Shown one piece after another: positions 49,704-57,860 of a stretch of DNA of 64,000 nt. The stretch is from Micromonospora humi. Its GTDB lineage: Bacteria; Actinomycetota; Actinomycetes; Mycobacteriales; Micromonosporaceae. How positions within the stretch are numbered: the first letter of the stretch is position 1; each line of letters begins with the position of its first letter. Below the pieces are notes generated by a model. That model had not been told where the DNA came from. It saw only the letters and a program-made list of their open reading frames with translations, and ran no database searches. A program made the translations under genes and the position numbers. The DNA lies in NCBI RefSeq assembly GCF_900090105.1, contig NZ_FMDM01000009.1, forward strand, positions 186,001 through 250,000, given 5' to 3'.

Positions 49704-50489
49704 GTGCTCGTACTGGTGGTGGACTCCTCGACGCCCGCGGTGACCGCGGCGCTCGTCGACGTCTCGGCGGACGGCGTCGCGCTCCGCGCGTCCCGGTGCA
49801 CGGTCGACGCGCGGGCCCACGGCGAGCTGCTCGCGCCGCAGGTCGACGCCGTGCTCGCCGACGTCGGCGCGCGCCCCGCGGACCTGGCCGCGATCGTCAC
49901 CGGGCTCGGCCCCGGCCCGTTCACCGGGCTGCGGGTCGGCCTGGTCACCGCCGCGACCATGGGCCAGGTGCTCGGCATCCCCACCTACGGCGTCTGCTCC
50001 CTGGACGGCCTCGCCCAGCCGCCGGCTGCGGGCCAGCCGCCGGCTGCGGGCCAGCCGCCGGCTGCGGGCCAGCCGTCGGTTGCGGGCCAGCCGTCGGTTG
50101 CGGGCCGGCTGTCGGCGCCGGGCGGGCCGTCGGGCGAGGACGGGACGGTGCTGGTGGCGAGCGACGCGCGGCGGCGCGAGGTCTACTGGGCCGTCTACGA
50201 CGGCGCCGGCCGGCGCGTGGCCGGGCCGGACGTGACCGCCCCGGCGGTCGCCGCCGAGCGCGCCCGCGACCTGGCGGTCACCGTGGCGGTGGGCGACGGC
50301 GCGCACCGGTACGCCGACGTGCTCGGGCTGCCGGTGCGGGACGAGCCGCGCTACCCGGACCCGCTGGCGCTGGCCGGCCTCGCCGCGGCGCGGATCCGCG
50401 CGGGCGAGCCGGGTGAACCGCTCACCCCGCTCTACCTGCGCCGGCCGGACGCGGTGGCGGCCACCGGCCACAAGCCGGTCCTGCGATGA
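49704..50489 (+). CDS. tsaB: tRNA t6A biosynthesis scaffold TsaB
   Basis: TsaB pairs with TsaD and TsaE for t6A synthesis. The 261-residue ASKHA-fold protein starts VLVLVVDSSTPAVTAALVDV and has VTGLGPGPFTGLRVGLVTA and LVASDARRREVYWAVYDG. A run of about 35 residues between YGVCSLDGLAQ and GGPSGEDGTVLVASDARR is an 18-bp tandem repeat (PPAAGQ units) that standard TsaB lacks or has shorter. The GTG at 49704 is set by the TAGGCT box. The stop overlaps rimI. Confidence 0.93.
   Translation: MLVLVVDSSTPAVTAALVDVSADGVALRASRCTVDARAHGELLAPQVDAVLADVGARPADLAAIVTGLGPGPFTGLRVGLVTAATMGQVLGIPTYGVCSLDGLAQPPAAGQPPAAGQPPAAGQPSVAGQPSVAGRLSAPGGPSGEDGTVLVASDARRREVYWAVYDGAGRRVAGPDVTAPAVAAERARDLAVTVAVGDGAHRYADVLGLPVRDEPRYPDPLALAGLAAARIRAGEPGEPLTPLYLRRPDAVAATGHKPVLR
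50016..50105 (+). repeat. Five 18-bp tandem repeats inside tsaB
   Basis: Three identical units (CAGCCGCCGGCTGCGGGC) are followed by two identical variant units (CAGCCGTCGGTTGCGGGC) and a decayed sixth. They encode QPPAAG and QPSVAG. The unit is a multiple of three, so copy changes keep frame. Confidence 0.9.
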
Positions 50490-50929
50490 GGCTGGGCCGG
50501 TTCCGCTGGTGGCACGTGGACGAGGTGCTGCCCATCGAGGCGGACCTGTTCGGCGCCGAGCAGTGGACCCCGGGGATGTTCTGGAACGAACTCGCCAACG
50601 GGCACTTCTACCTGGTCGCCACCGACGACGACGGCAGCGTGGCGGGCTACGCCGGGCTGGCCGTGTCCCCGCCCGACGAGGCGTGGGTGCAGAACATCGC
50701 GGTCCGCCGGGACGCGCAGCGCCGAGGTGCCGGCCGGCTGCTGCTGGAGGCGCTGCTCGCCGAGGCGGCCCGGCGGGGCGTCCGCAGCACGCTGCTGGAG
50801 GTCGCCGCGGACAACGCCCCGGCGCAGCGGCTCTACGCCACCTACGGCTTCGAGCCGATCGGCGTGCGGCGTGGCTACTACCAACCGAGCAACACCGACG
50901 CGCTGGTCATGCAGCGCAACGAGGACTGA
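50486..50929 (+). CDS. rimI: Ribosomal-protein-alanine N-acetyltransferase RimI-like GNAT
   Basis: The 147-residue GNAT protein has motif A VQNIAVRRDAQRRGAGRLLL (acetyl-CoA R/QxxGxG/A signature) and motif B NAPAQRLYATYGFEPIGVRR. Position between tsaB and tsaD is the conserved context of RimI, which acetylates the N-terminus of ribosomal protein S18 in E. coli. The ATG overlaps the tsaB stop. Confidence 0.92.
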   Translation: MRLGRFRWWHVDEVLPIEADLFGAEQWTPGMFWNELANGHFYLVATDDDGSVAGYAGLAVSPPDEAWVQNIAVRRDAQRRGAGRLLLEALLAEAARRGVRSTLLEVAADNAPAQRLYATYGFEPIGVRRGYYQPSNTDALVMQRNED

Positions 50930-50934
50930 CGGGC

Positions 50935-51981
50935 ATGGCTGACGAACCACTGGTCCTCGGCATCGAGACCTCCTGCGACGAGACCGGGGTGGGCATCGTG
51001 CGCGGGCACACGCTGCTCGCCGACGCGCTGGCCTCCAGCGTCGAGGAACACGCCCGGTTCGGTGGCGTGGTGCCCGAGGTGGCGAGCCGCGCCCACCTGG
51101 AGGCGATCGTGCCGACCATGGACCGGGCGTTGCGCGAGGCCGGCGTCACCATCGCCGACGTCGACGCCATCGCGGTGACCTCCGGGCCGGGCCTGGCCGG
51201 CGCGCTGCTCGTCGGCGTCGCCGCCGCCAAGGGGTACGCGGTGGCCGCGGAGAAGCCGGTGTACGGGGTGAACCACCTCGCCGCGCACGTCGCCGTGGAC
51301 ACGCTGGAGCACGGCCCGCTGCCCGAGCCGGCGATCGCGCTGCTGGTCTCCGGCGGGCACTCCTCGCTGCTGCGCGTCGACGACCTGGCCCGGGGCGTCG
51401 TCCCGCTCGGCGCCACCATCGACGACGCGGCCGGGGAGGCGTTCGACAAGGTGGCCCGGCTGCTCGGGCTGCCGTTCCCCGGCGGGCCGTACATCGACCG
51501 GGAGGCCCGGGCCGGCGACCCGGTCTCGATCGCTTTCCCGCGCGGGCTGACCGCCGCGAAGGACCTGGCCGCGCACCGCTACGACTTCTCCTTCTCCGGC
51601 CTGAAGACGGCGGTGGCCCGCTGGGTCGAGGCCCGGCAGCGGGCCGGCGAGCCGGTGCCGGTGGCCGACGTGGCGGCGTCCTTCCAGGAGGCGGTCTGTG
51701 ACGTGCTGGTCGGCAAGGCGCTGGACGCCTGCCGCAGCAGCGGGATCGACACGCTGGTGATCGGCGGCGGGGTCGCGGCCAACTCCCGGCTGCGGGCGAT
51801 GGCCGAGCAGCGGGCCGAGAAGCACGGCGTCCGGGTGCGTACGCCCCGGCCGAAGCTCTGCACGGACAACGGCGCGATGGTGGCGGCGCTCGGTTCGCAC
51901 CTGGTCGCCGCGGGCGTCGCCCCGAGCCGGCTGGACCTGCCGGCCGACTCCGCGATGCCGCTGACCGTGGTCAGCGTCTGA
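50935..51981 (+). CDS. tsaD: tRNA N6-adenosine threonylcarbamoyltransferase TsaD
   Basis: TsaD transfers the threonylcarbamoyl group to A37. The 348-residue ASKHA protein has GIETSCDETGVGIV, the metal-binding HLAAH in VNHLAAHVAVD, ALLVSGGHSSLLRV and CTDNGAMVAALGSH near the C-terminus. The ATG at 50935 is 5 bp after the rimI stop. Confidence 0.97.
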   Translation: MADEPLVLGIETSCDETGVGIVRGHTLLADALASSVEEHARFGGVVPEVASRAHLEAIVPTMDRALREAGVTIADVDAIAVTSGPGLAGALLVGVAAAKGYAVAAEKPVYGVNHLAAHVAVDTLEHGPLPEPAIALLVSGGHSSLLRVDDLARGVVPLGATIDDAAGEAFDKVARLLGLPFPGGPYIDREARAGDPVSIAFPRGLTAAKDLAAHRYDFSFSGLKTAVARWVEARQRAGEPVPVADVAASFQEAVCDVLVGKALDACRSSGIDTLVIGGGVAANSRLRAMAEQRAEKHGVRVRTPRPKLCTDNGAMVAALGSHLVAAGVAPSRLDLPADSAMPLTVVSV

Positions 51982-51998
51982 CCGGGGAGGAAACCGAC

Positions 51999-52253
51999 AT
52001 GATCGTCCGGATGTGGGAGGCGAAGGCCGAGCCGTACGGCTTCGCCGACCTGATCACCTGGGTCTGCGACACCGCGCTGCCCGAGTTCGAGCACGACCCG
52101 ATGCACGTGGCCAGCGAGGTGTTCTCCTCCACCGACCACCGGCTGGTGGTCATCTCCAAGTGGCGGAACAACCCGCGCGACCTCCCCGAGCCGCCCATGC
52201 GGCTGGTTGCCCGCCCGCCGCACAGCTGGGACTTCACCGAGGTGGACCGCTAG
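51999..52253 (+). CDS. Small conserved protein, possible dimeric alpha-beta barrel
   Basis: The 84-residue protein starts MIVRMWEAKAEPYGFADLIT, with RMWEAKAEP resembling the first strand of antibiotic-biosynthesis-monooxygenase-like dimeric barrels, and HRLVVISKWRNNP resembling the last. No catalytic residue is clear. It follows tsaD by 17 bp after GGGGAGG and ends shortly before an independent promoter. Function unknown. Confidence 0.75.
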   Translation: MIVRMWEAKAEPYGFADLITWVCDTALPEFEHDPMHVASEVFSSTDHRLVVISKWRNNPRDLPEPPMRLVARPPHSWDFTEVDR

Positions 52254-52289
52254 CCCGGAATTGGTTGGCGTCCGTTCGGCTCCGGCACC

Positions 52290-52295
52290 TAGCGT
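52290..52295 (+). promoter_or_regulatory. -10 box TAGCGT, leaderless promoter of the ABC exporter pair
   Basis: TAGCGT is followed by 6 nt and the GTG at 52302. Confidence 0.55.
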
Positions 52296-52301
52296 CGGTG
52301 G

Positions 52302-54011
52302 GTGCGGCGCTTCTCACCGGCCGGCGATCCCGGCACCCCCGACGCGCGGTCGGCCACCCGTTACCTGGTGTGGCTCGCCGGGCGACATCCCGTCTACTTC
52401 GGCGGCGGTATCACGCTGGGCGTGATCTGGATGCTGGCCCAGGCGCTGGTGCCGGCCGCGATCGGGCGGGCGGTGGAGGCCGGGCTGGCCAACCGCGATC
52501 CGGACGCGCTGCTGCGCTGGGCCCTCGCGCTGCTCGGGCTGGGCCTGGTCCAGGCCGGTGCCGGCATCCTGCGGCACCGCTGCGCGGTGCACAACTGGCT
52601 CGGCGCCGCCTACCGCACGGTCCAGGTCACCGTGGATGCCACCAACCGGCTCGGCGCGGCGCTGCCCCGCCGGGTCGCGGCCGGCGAGGTGGTGAGCATC
52701 GGCACCTCGGACATCGAGCACATCGGCGGCGCGGTGGACATCACCGCCCGGGGCGCCGGGGCGGTGGTCGGCATCGTCACGGTCGCGGTGATCCTGCTCG
52801 ACGCCTCCCGACCGCTCGGTCTCGTGGTGGTGCTCGGCGTGCCGCTGCTGATGGGGCTGGTCGCGCTGCTGATCCGGCCGCTGCACCACCAGCAGGCGGC
52901 CTACCGGGAGTCCACCGGCCGGCTCACCGCCCGGGCCGCCGACATCGTCTCCGGCCTGCGGGTCCTGCGCGGGGTGGGCGGGGAGCCGATGCTGGCCGCC
53001 CGCTACCGGGAACGGTCGCAGGCGCTGCGCGCCGACGGCCTGCGGGTGGCCCGGGTGGAGTCGTTGCTCCAGGCCGCGCAGATCCTGCTGCCGGGCGTCT
53101 TCGTGGTGCTGGTGACCTGGCTCGGCGCCCGGTTCGCGCTGCGCGGCGAGATCACCGCGGGCCAGTTGGTCTCCTTCTACGGCTACACCGCGTTCCTGGT
53201 CAGCCCGCTGCGCAACCTCACCGAGGCGGCCGACAAGCTGACCCGGGGGCACGTCGCGGCCCGCCGGGTGGTCCGGCTGCTCCGGCTCGCGCCGGAGTTC
53301 ACCGACCCGGCCCGCCCGGTGCCGGTGCCGAACGGGCCGGGGGAGCTGGTGGACGTGCGCTCCGGGCTGGTGCTGCGGCCGGGCCGGCTCACCGCGCTGG
53401 CCGCCACCGCGCCGCAGGACGCCGCCGAGATCGCCGACCGGCTCGGCCGGTACGTCGACGGGGACGTGACGCTGCACGGCGTACCGCTGCGGGACGTGGC
53501 GCTGGCGACGGTGCGGGAGCGGATCCTGGTGGCCGACAACGACGCGCAGCTGTTCAGCGGCGTGCTCCGCGCGGAGCTGGACCCGCACGACCGGGCCGAC
53601 CGGACCTCGGTCGAGGCGGCGCTGGCGGCGGCGAGCGCGACGGACGTCGTCGAGGCGCTGCCCGGCGGCCTGGACGGCGCGGTCGCCGAGCGCGGCCGGG
53701 AGTTCTCCGGCGGGCAGCGGCAGCGGCTGCGGCTGGCCCGCGCGCTGGTCGCCGACCCGGAGACGTTGATCCTGGTGGAACCGACCAGCGCGGTGGACGC
53801 GCACACCGAGGCGCAGATCGCCGAGCGGCTGGGCGCGGCCCGGCCCGGTCGCACCACGCTGGTCTGCACCACCAGCCCGCTGATGCTCGGCCGGGCCGAG
53901 CACGTGGTCTTCGTGGAGGACGGCAAGGTCGTCGCGGAGGGCCGGCACGAGGAGTTGCTCGCCGCCGAGCCCCGGTACGCGGCCACGGTGAGCCGGGAGG
54001 AGGACCGATGA
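52302..54011 (+). CDS. ABC exporter half-transporter A, degenerate Walker motifs with intact signature
   Basis: The 569-residue protein has a six-helix exporter domain (about 1-310) and a nucleotide-binding domain (about 345-560). Walker A is lost: LTALAATAPQDAAEIADRL (from about residue 363) stands where GxxGxGKST should be. Walker B reads LILVEPTS (V492 for the Asp, E493 kept). The H-loop His is absent (CTTSPLM). The signature FSGGQRQRLRLARAL (from about 468) is intact. It is coupled to half-transporter B (ATGA overlap), so the two probably form a heterodimer. Confidence 0.9.
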   Translation: MRRFSPAGDPGTPDARSATRYLVWLAGRHPVYFGGGITLGVIWMLAQALVPAAIGRAVEAGLANRDPDALLRWALALLGLGLVQAGAGILRHRCAVHNWLGAAYRTVQVTVDATNRLGAALPRRVAAGEVVSIGTSDIEHIGGAVDITARGAGAVVGIVTVAVILLDASRPLGLVVVLGVPLLMGLVALLIRPLHHQQAAYRESTGRLTARAADIVSGLRVLRGVGGEPMLAARYRERSQALRADGLRVARVESLLQAAQILLPGVFVVLVTWLGARFALRGEITAGQLVSFYGYTAFLVSPLRNLTEAADKLTRGHVAARRVVRLLRLAPEFTDPARPVPVPNGPGELVDVRSGLVLRPGRLTALAATAPQDAAEIADRLGRYVDGDVTLHGVPLRDVALATVRERILVADNDAQLFSGVLRAELDPHDRADRTSVEAALAAASATDVVEALPGGLDGAVAERGREFSGGQRQRLRLARALVADPETLILVEPTSAVDAHTEAQIAERLGAARPGRTTLVCTTSPLMLGRAEHVVFVEDGKVVAEGRHEELLAAEPRYAATVSREEDR

Positions 54012-55756
54012 GCAACGCGCTGCCCGTCGCGGACGGCGCGCGGGTCCGCCGGTACGTGCGGGAGCTGATCCGCCGGCACCCGCGCGGCCTGGCCGCCGTG
54101 CTCGGCCTGCACGCGCTGGCCGCGGCGGCCGGGCTGGTCACCCCGCGTCTCCTCGGCGACCTGGTCGAGGGCATCTCGCGAGGCGTCGGCGCGACGACCG
54201 TCGACCGGGTGGTGGCGGCGATCGCCGCGTTCGTGGTGGTGCAGTCGGTGCTGGTCCGCTTCGCGCACCTGGCCTCGGCCCGGCTCGGCGAGCGGATCCT
54301 GGCCGAGCTGCGCGAGGAGTTCGTCGACCGGGTGCTCGCGCTGCCGCTGTCCACCGTGGAACGCGCCGGCACCGGTGACCTGCTCACCCGCACCTCGCGG
54401 GACGTCTCCGCGCTGTCCCGGACGGTCCGCTTCGCCGGGCCGGAGACGCTGATCGCGGCGCTGACCGTGCTGCTGATCCTCGGCGCGCTGGTGCTGACCG
54501 GGCCGCTGCTGGTGCTGCCCAGCCTGCTCGCGGTGCCGGTGCTCGTTGCCGGCACCCGGTGGTACCTGCGCCGCGCGCCGCAGGGCTACCTGCGGGAGAA
54601 CGCCGCCTACTCGGACATCACCGACGGGATCAGCGAGACGGTCGAGGGGGCGCGGACCACCGAGGCGCTGCGCCAGGCGGCCCGCCGCCGGGCCCGCGGC
54701 GACGCCGACATCGAGCGGTCGTACGCGGCCGAGCGCTACACGCTCCACCTGCGCACCGTGTTCTGGCCGGTGGCCGAGTTCGGCTACCTGGTGCCGATGG
54801 TGGCCACCCTGCTCATCGGCGGCTGGTTCCACCTGAAGGGCTGGGCCAGCCTCGGCCAGGTCACCGCCGCCACGCTCTACGCCCAGCAGCTCACCGACCC
54901 GATCGAGCGGCTGCTCGGCTGGCTGGACGAGTTCCAGGTGGGCGGCGCCTCGCTGGCCCGGCTGCTCGGCGTGGCCGTCGAGGAGGACGACCGACCCGCT
55001 TCGCCGGCCGGTTCTCACCGGCGCGACGGCGACGGCCGGCTGGCCGCGCACGACGTCCGGTACGCGTACCGCCCCGGCCACGACGTGCTGCACGGGGTGA
55101 CGCTGGTGCCCCGGCCGGGGGAGCGGCTGGCCATGGTGGGTCCGTCCGGCGCCGGCAAGTCGACGCTGGGCCGGCTGCTGGCCGGCGTGCACACCCCGAG
55201 CGCCGGGGCGGTCACCGTCGACGGTCGACCCCTCACCGACCTGCCCCTGGACGAGCTGCGCACCCACGTCGCGCTGGTCAGCCAGGAACACCACGTGTTC
55301 ATCGGCACGCTCGCCGACAACGTGGCGATGGTCCGCCCGGCCGCCGATCCGACCGAGGTGCGGGCCGCGTTGTCGGCCGTCGACGCGCTGGACTGGGCGC
55401 GGGCGCTTCCGGACGGGCTGGGCACGGTCGTCGGCGCGGGCGGGCACCCGCTGACGCCGGCGCAGGCGCAGCAGCTCGCGCTGGCCCGGCTGGTGCTGGC
55501 CGACCCGCACACGCTGGTCCTGGACGAGGCCACCTCGCTGATCGACCCGCGGGCCGCCCGGGCCCTGGAGCGCTCGCTGGCGGCGGTGCTGCACGGGCGG
55601 ACCGTCATCGCGATCGCGCACCGGCTCTTCTCCGCGCACGACGCGGACCGGGTGGCGGTGGTCGCCGACGGCCGGATCGTCGAGCTGGGCTCGCACGACG
55701 AGCTGGTCGCCGCCAACGGCTCGTACGCGGCCCTCTGGCGCTCCTGGCACGGCTGA
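54008..55756 (+). CDS. ABC exporter half-transporter B, intact Walker motifs with degenerate signature
   Basis: The 582-residue protein has an exporter membrane domain (about 15-320) and a nucleotide-binding domain with Walker A GPSGAGKSTLGRLLAG (from about residue 378), Q-loop VSQEHHVF, Walker B LVLDEATSLID and H-loop IAIAHRLFS, all intact. The signature is LTPAQAQQLALAR (from about 482) instead of LSGGQ. It is the complement of half-transporter A. In an A/B dimer one site (B Walker motifs with A signature) would work and the other would have lost every element. Confidence 0.92.
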   Translation: MSNALPVADGARVRRYVRELIRRHPRGLAAVLGLHALAAAAGLVTPRLLGDLVEGISRGVGATTVDRVVAAIAAFVVVQSVLVRFAHLASARLGERILAELREEFVDRVLALPLSTVERAGTGDLLTRTSRDVSALSRTVRFAGPETLIAALTVLLILGALVLTGPLLVLPSLLAVPVLVAGTRWYLRRAPQGYLRENAAYSDITDGISETVEGARTTEALRQAARRRARGDADIERSYAAERYTLHLRTVFWPVAEFGYLVPMVATLLIGGWFHLKGWASLGQVTAATLYAQQLTDPIERLLGWLDEFQVGGASLARLLGVAVEEDDRPASPAGSHRRDGDGRLAAHDVRYAYRPGHDVLHGVTLVPRPGERLAMVGPSGAGKSTLGRLLAGVHTPSAGAVTVDGRPLTDLPLDELRTHVALVSQEHHVFIGTLADNVAMVRPAADPTEVRAALSAVDALDWARALPDGLGTVVGAGGHPLTPAQAQQLALARLVLADPHTLVLDEATSLIDPRAARALERSLAAVLHGRTVIAIAHRLFSAHDADRVAVVADGRIVELGSHDELVAANGSYAALWRSWHG

Positions 55757-55759
55757 GGT

Positions 55760-55808
55760 GTAAGGAGGGGCCCCTTCCTAACGCCTGGCGTATAGGAAGG
55801 GGCCCCGC
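55760..55808 (-). repeat. Dispersed GGGGCCCC repeat, copy R2 (perfect hairpin)
   Basis: This copy is in reverse orientation to R1 and R3. GGGGCCCCTTCCTA (55767-55780) and TAGGAAGGGGCCCC (55793-55806) are exact inverted arms with a 12-nt loop. Between convergent genes (stops at 55756 and 55819), it may act as the shared terminator. Confidence 0.8.
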
Positions 55809-55818
55809 TTGACACCCG

Positions 55819-56556
55819 TCAGGAGCGGCGCATCAACCGCCAGGTGGTGTACCCGCCGGTGCCCAGCGCGATCAGGAACACCGCCCACACGATCCCGGTG
55901 CCCACCTGGATCCCGCCGCCGCTGGCCGCGTTGGCCTGGGCGGCGGCGACCAGCGAGTCGCTCTGCGCCGCCGGGATCGCGGGCGGCGGCAGCTGCTGCC
56001 AGCGGACCAGTCCGGTGCTCTCCAGCATGGTCATGTGGTCGTTGACGAACTTGTTGGCGTCCTCGGCGAGCTTGCGCACGACCGGGTCCTTGGTGCTGGC
56101 CCGGACCGCCCCGATCACCGGGAAGATGTTGCCGTGGGCGACCCGGAGCCGGGTGACGAAGATCTGGTCGAACTGGGCGCCGTTGGCGTTCTGCATCTCG
56201 GTCAGCCACCCCTTCTGCTGGGTGGTCGGCTCCGCCGGCAGCACCGCGCCCAGCTTGTTGGCCGCCTCGACCACCAACTGGTCCAGCACGCCGTGCTGGC
56301 GGGCGATCTCCGCGCCGACCTCCCGTACCCGCGGGGACTGGCCCTTCTCGGCGGCCATCGTCCCGGCCGGCATCTCCCAGAGCCCGGCCAGCCGGACGCC
56401 GTTGAGCAGCGTCATGTCGGCGGCGTTCATCTGCACGCCGGGATTGGGCGCGGCAAGCGCCGCGCCCGGAAGGACGCCGATCCCCGCGCCGATCACGACG
56501 AGCAGCAGGGTCACCCGGTGCGCCAGCCGGCGACGTGCGGATTCCAGCGATGCCAT
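55819..56556 (-). CDS. DUF4142 secreted/membrane-anchored helical protein
   Basis: The 245-residue protein has a signal peptide (VTLLLVVIGAGIGVLPGAAL then AAPNPG), a DUF4142 four-helix domain (about 45-190: LNGVRLAGLWEMPAGTMAAE, ARQHGVLDQLVVEAANKLG, NDHMTMLEST), a Pro/Ala linker and a C-terminal transmembrane helix (GTGIVWAVFLIALGTGGYTT) with basic tail RLMRRS. It would sit on the outer face of the membrane. DUF4142 has ferritin-like topology, and its role is unknown. The ATG at 56556 follows GAGG. Confidence 0.85.
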   Translation of the reverse strand: MASLESARRRLAHRVTLLLVVIGAGIGVLPGAALAAPNPGVQMNAADMTLLNGVRLAGLWEMPAGTMAAEKGQSPRVREVGAEIARQHGVLDQLVVEAANKLGAVLPAEPTTQQKGWLTEMQNANGAQFDQIFVTRLRVAHGNIFPVIGAVRASTKDPVVRKLAEDANKFVNDHMTMLESTGLVRWQQLPPPAIPAAQSDSLVAAAQANAASGGGIQVGTGIVWAVFLIALGTGGYTTWRLMRRS

Positions 56557-56652
56557 GGTTGGGTTGCCTCCTCGGTCCGGACCGCTACGCGGGGTCACGC
56601 GGACGGCCGAGCCGACCGGCCATCCGCACCTTGGTACGGATCACCGGGCCGA

Positions 56653-57840
56653 TCAGTTCAGCGGGTCGGCCAGGAGACGTTCGAAGGCCAGCTCGGCGGC
56701 GCCGATCAGCGCCGCGTCGTCGCCGAGTTCCGGGGTACGCAGCCGCACGTGCTCCAGGCAGGCGGGCAGCCCGTTGCGGTTGAGCCGGCTGCGCACCTGG
56801 GCGGCGGCGGCCAGGTAGAGGTCGCGCATGGTGCCGCCGAAGATGACCATCTCCGGGTTGAAGATGTTGACCAGGTTGGCCACGCCGAAGCCGAGCCAGT
56901 CGCCGGCCTGCCGGACCGCGCTCTGCGCCCGGGCGTCCCCGCGGTCGGCGGCGTCGAAGACGCCCAGCAGGGCGTCCCGGCCGCGCGCCTCGGCGTGACC
57001 GGCGGCGCGCAGCAGCCCGTACTCGCCGATCTCGGTCTCCCAGCAGCCGCGCCGCCCGCAGTCGCAGCGCGCGCCGTCGCGGACCACCACCATGTGGCCG
57101 ACCTCGCCGCCGTAGCCGCCGTGCCCGGTCAGCCGTCGCCCGCCGGCGATGATGCCGGCGCCGACGCCGACGTCCCCGTACAGATAGATGACGTTGTCGC
57201 AGCCGGTGGCCGCGCCGCGGGCGTGTTCGGCGAAGGCCGCCACGTCGGCCACGTTGCCCACCGTGATCGGCACGTCGATGCCGAGTTCGTCGGCGAGCGC
57301 CGCGCCGATCGGCTCGTCCACCCACCCGGTGGTGGGGCTGAGCCGCACCAGCCCGTCGTCGCGGCGGACCATGCCGCAGACCGCGACCCCGGCGCCGACG
57401 CAGAACGACTCCGGCGGCACCGTCTGGTGCATCTCCTTGACCGCGCCGGCCAGCAGCGGGGCGGCCTCCCCGGCGACCAGGTTGCGCGGCCGGTCCAGTT
57501 CCCGGCGGTCGAGCACCTCGCCGCCGAGCCCGACCCGCGCGGCCCGCAGCCGGTCCACCTCGACGCTGTACGCGTACGCGTAGACCCGTCCCGACTCGGG
57601 CCGGACGACCAGTGACGGTCGTCCGGCCCGGCCGGTCTCCTTCGGCGTCCCCTCGCTGACCAGACCGGCGCCGGCCAGGTCGGCGGTCAGCGCGCCGATG
57701 GTGCTGCGGTTGAGCCCGAGCGCGGTGGTCAGCTCCGCGCGGCTGGTGGCCCCGTGCACGTGCACGTAGCGGAGCAATGCGCCCAGGTTCTGCCGTCGGA
57801 TCTCGTCCTGGCTGGGACCCGCGCGCATTGCCACTGCCAT
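56653..57840 (-). CDS. ROK-family transcriptional regulator (NagC/XylR type)
   Basis: The 395-residue protein has an N-terminal winged helix (about 12-70: RRQNLGALLRYVHVHGATSR then AELTTALGLNRSTIGAL) and a ROK sugar-kinase-like domain with VAVCGMVRRDDG and the zinc motif CDCGRRGCWET (the usual CxCGxxGCxE). The kinase catalytic region (NVADVAAFAEHARG) lacks the DxNxAA pattern of active kinases in part, as expected for a regulator. It starts 20 bp after the permease stop, so it is in the sugar-importer operon and probably represses it. Confidence 0.92.
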   Translation of the reverse strand: MAVAMRAGPSQDEIRRQNLGALLRYVHVHGATSRAELTTALGLNRSTIGALTADLAGAGLVSEGTPKETGRAGRPSLVVRPESGRVYAYAYSVEVDRLRAARVGLGGEVLDRRELDRPRNLVAGEAAPLLAGAVKEMHQTVPPESFCVGAGVAVCGMVRRDDGLVRLSPTTGWVDEPIGAALADELGIDVPITVGNVADVAAFAEHARGAATGCDNVIYLYGDVGVGAGIIAGGRRLTGHGGYGGEVGHMVVVRDGARCDCGRRGCWETEIGEYGLLRAAGHAEARGRDALLGVFDAADRGDARAQSAVRQAGDWLGFGVANLVNIFNPEMVIFGGTMRDLYLAAAAQVRSRLNRNGLPACLEHVRLRTPELGDDAALIGAAELAFERLLADPLN

Positions 57841-57860
57841 GGTGTGTCCGTACCTCGGGG

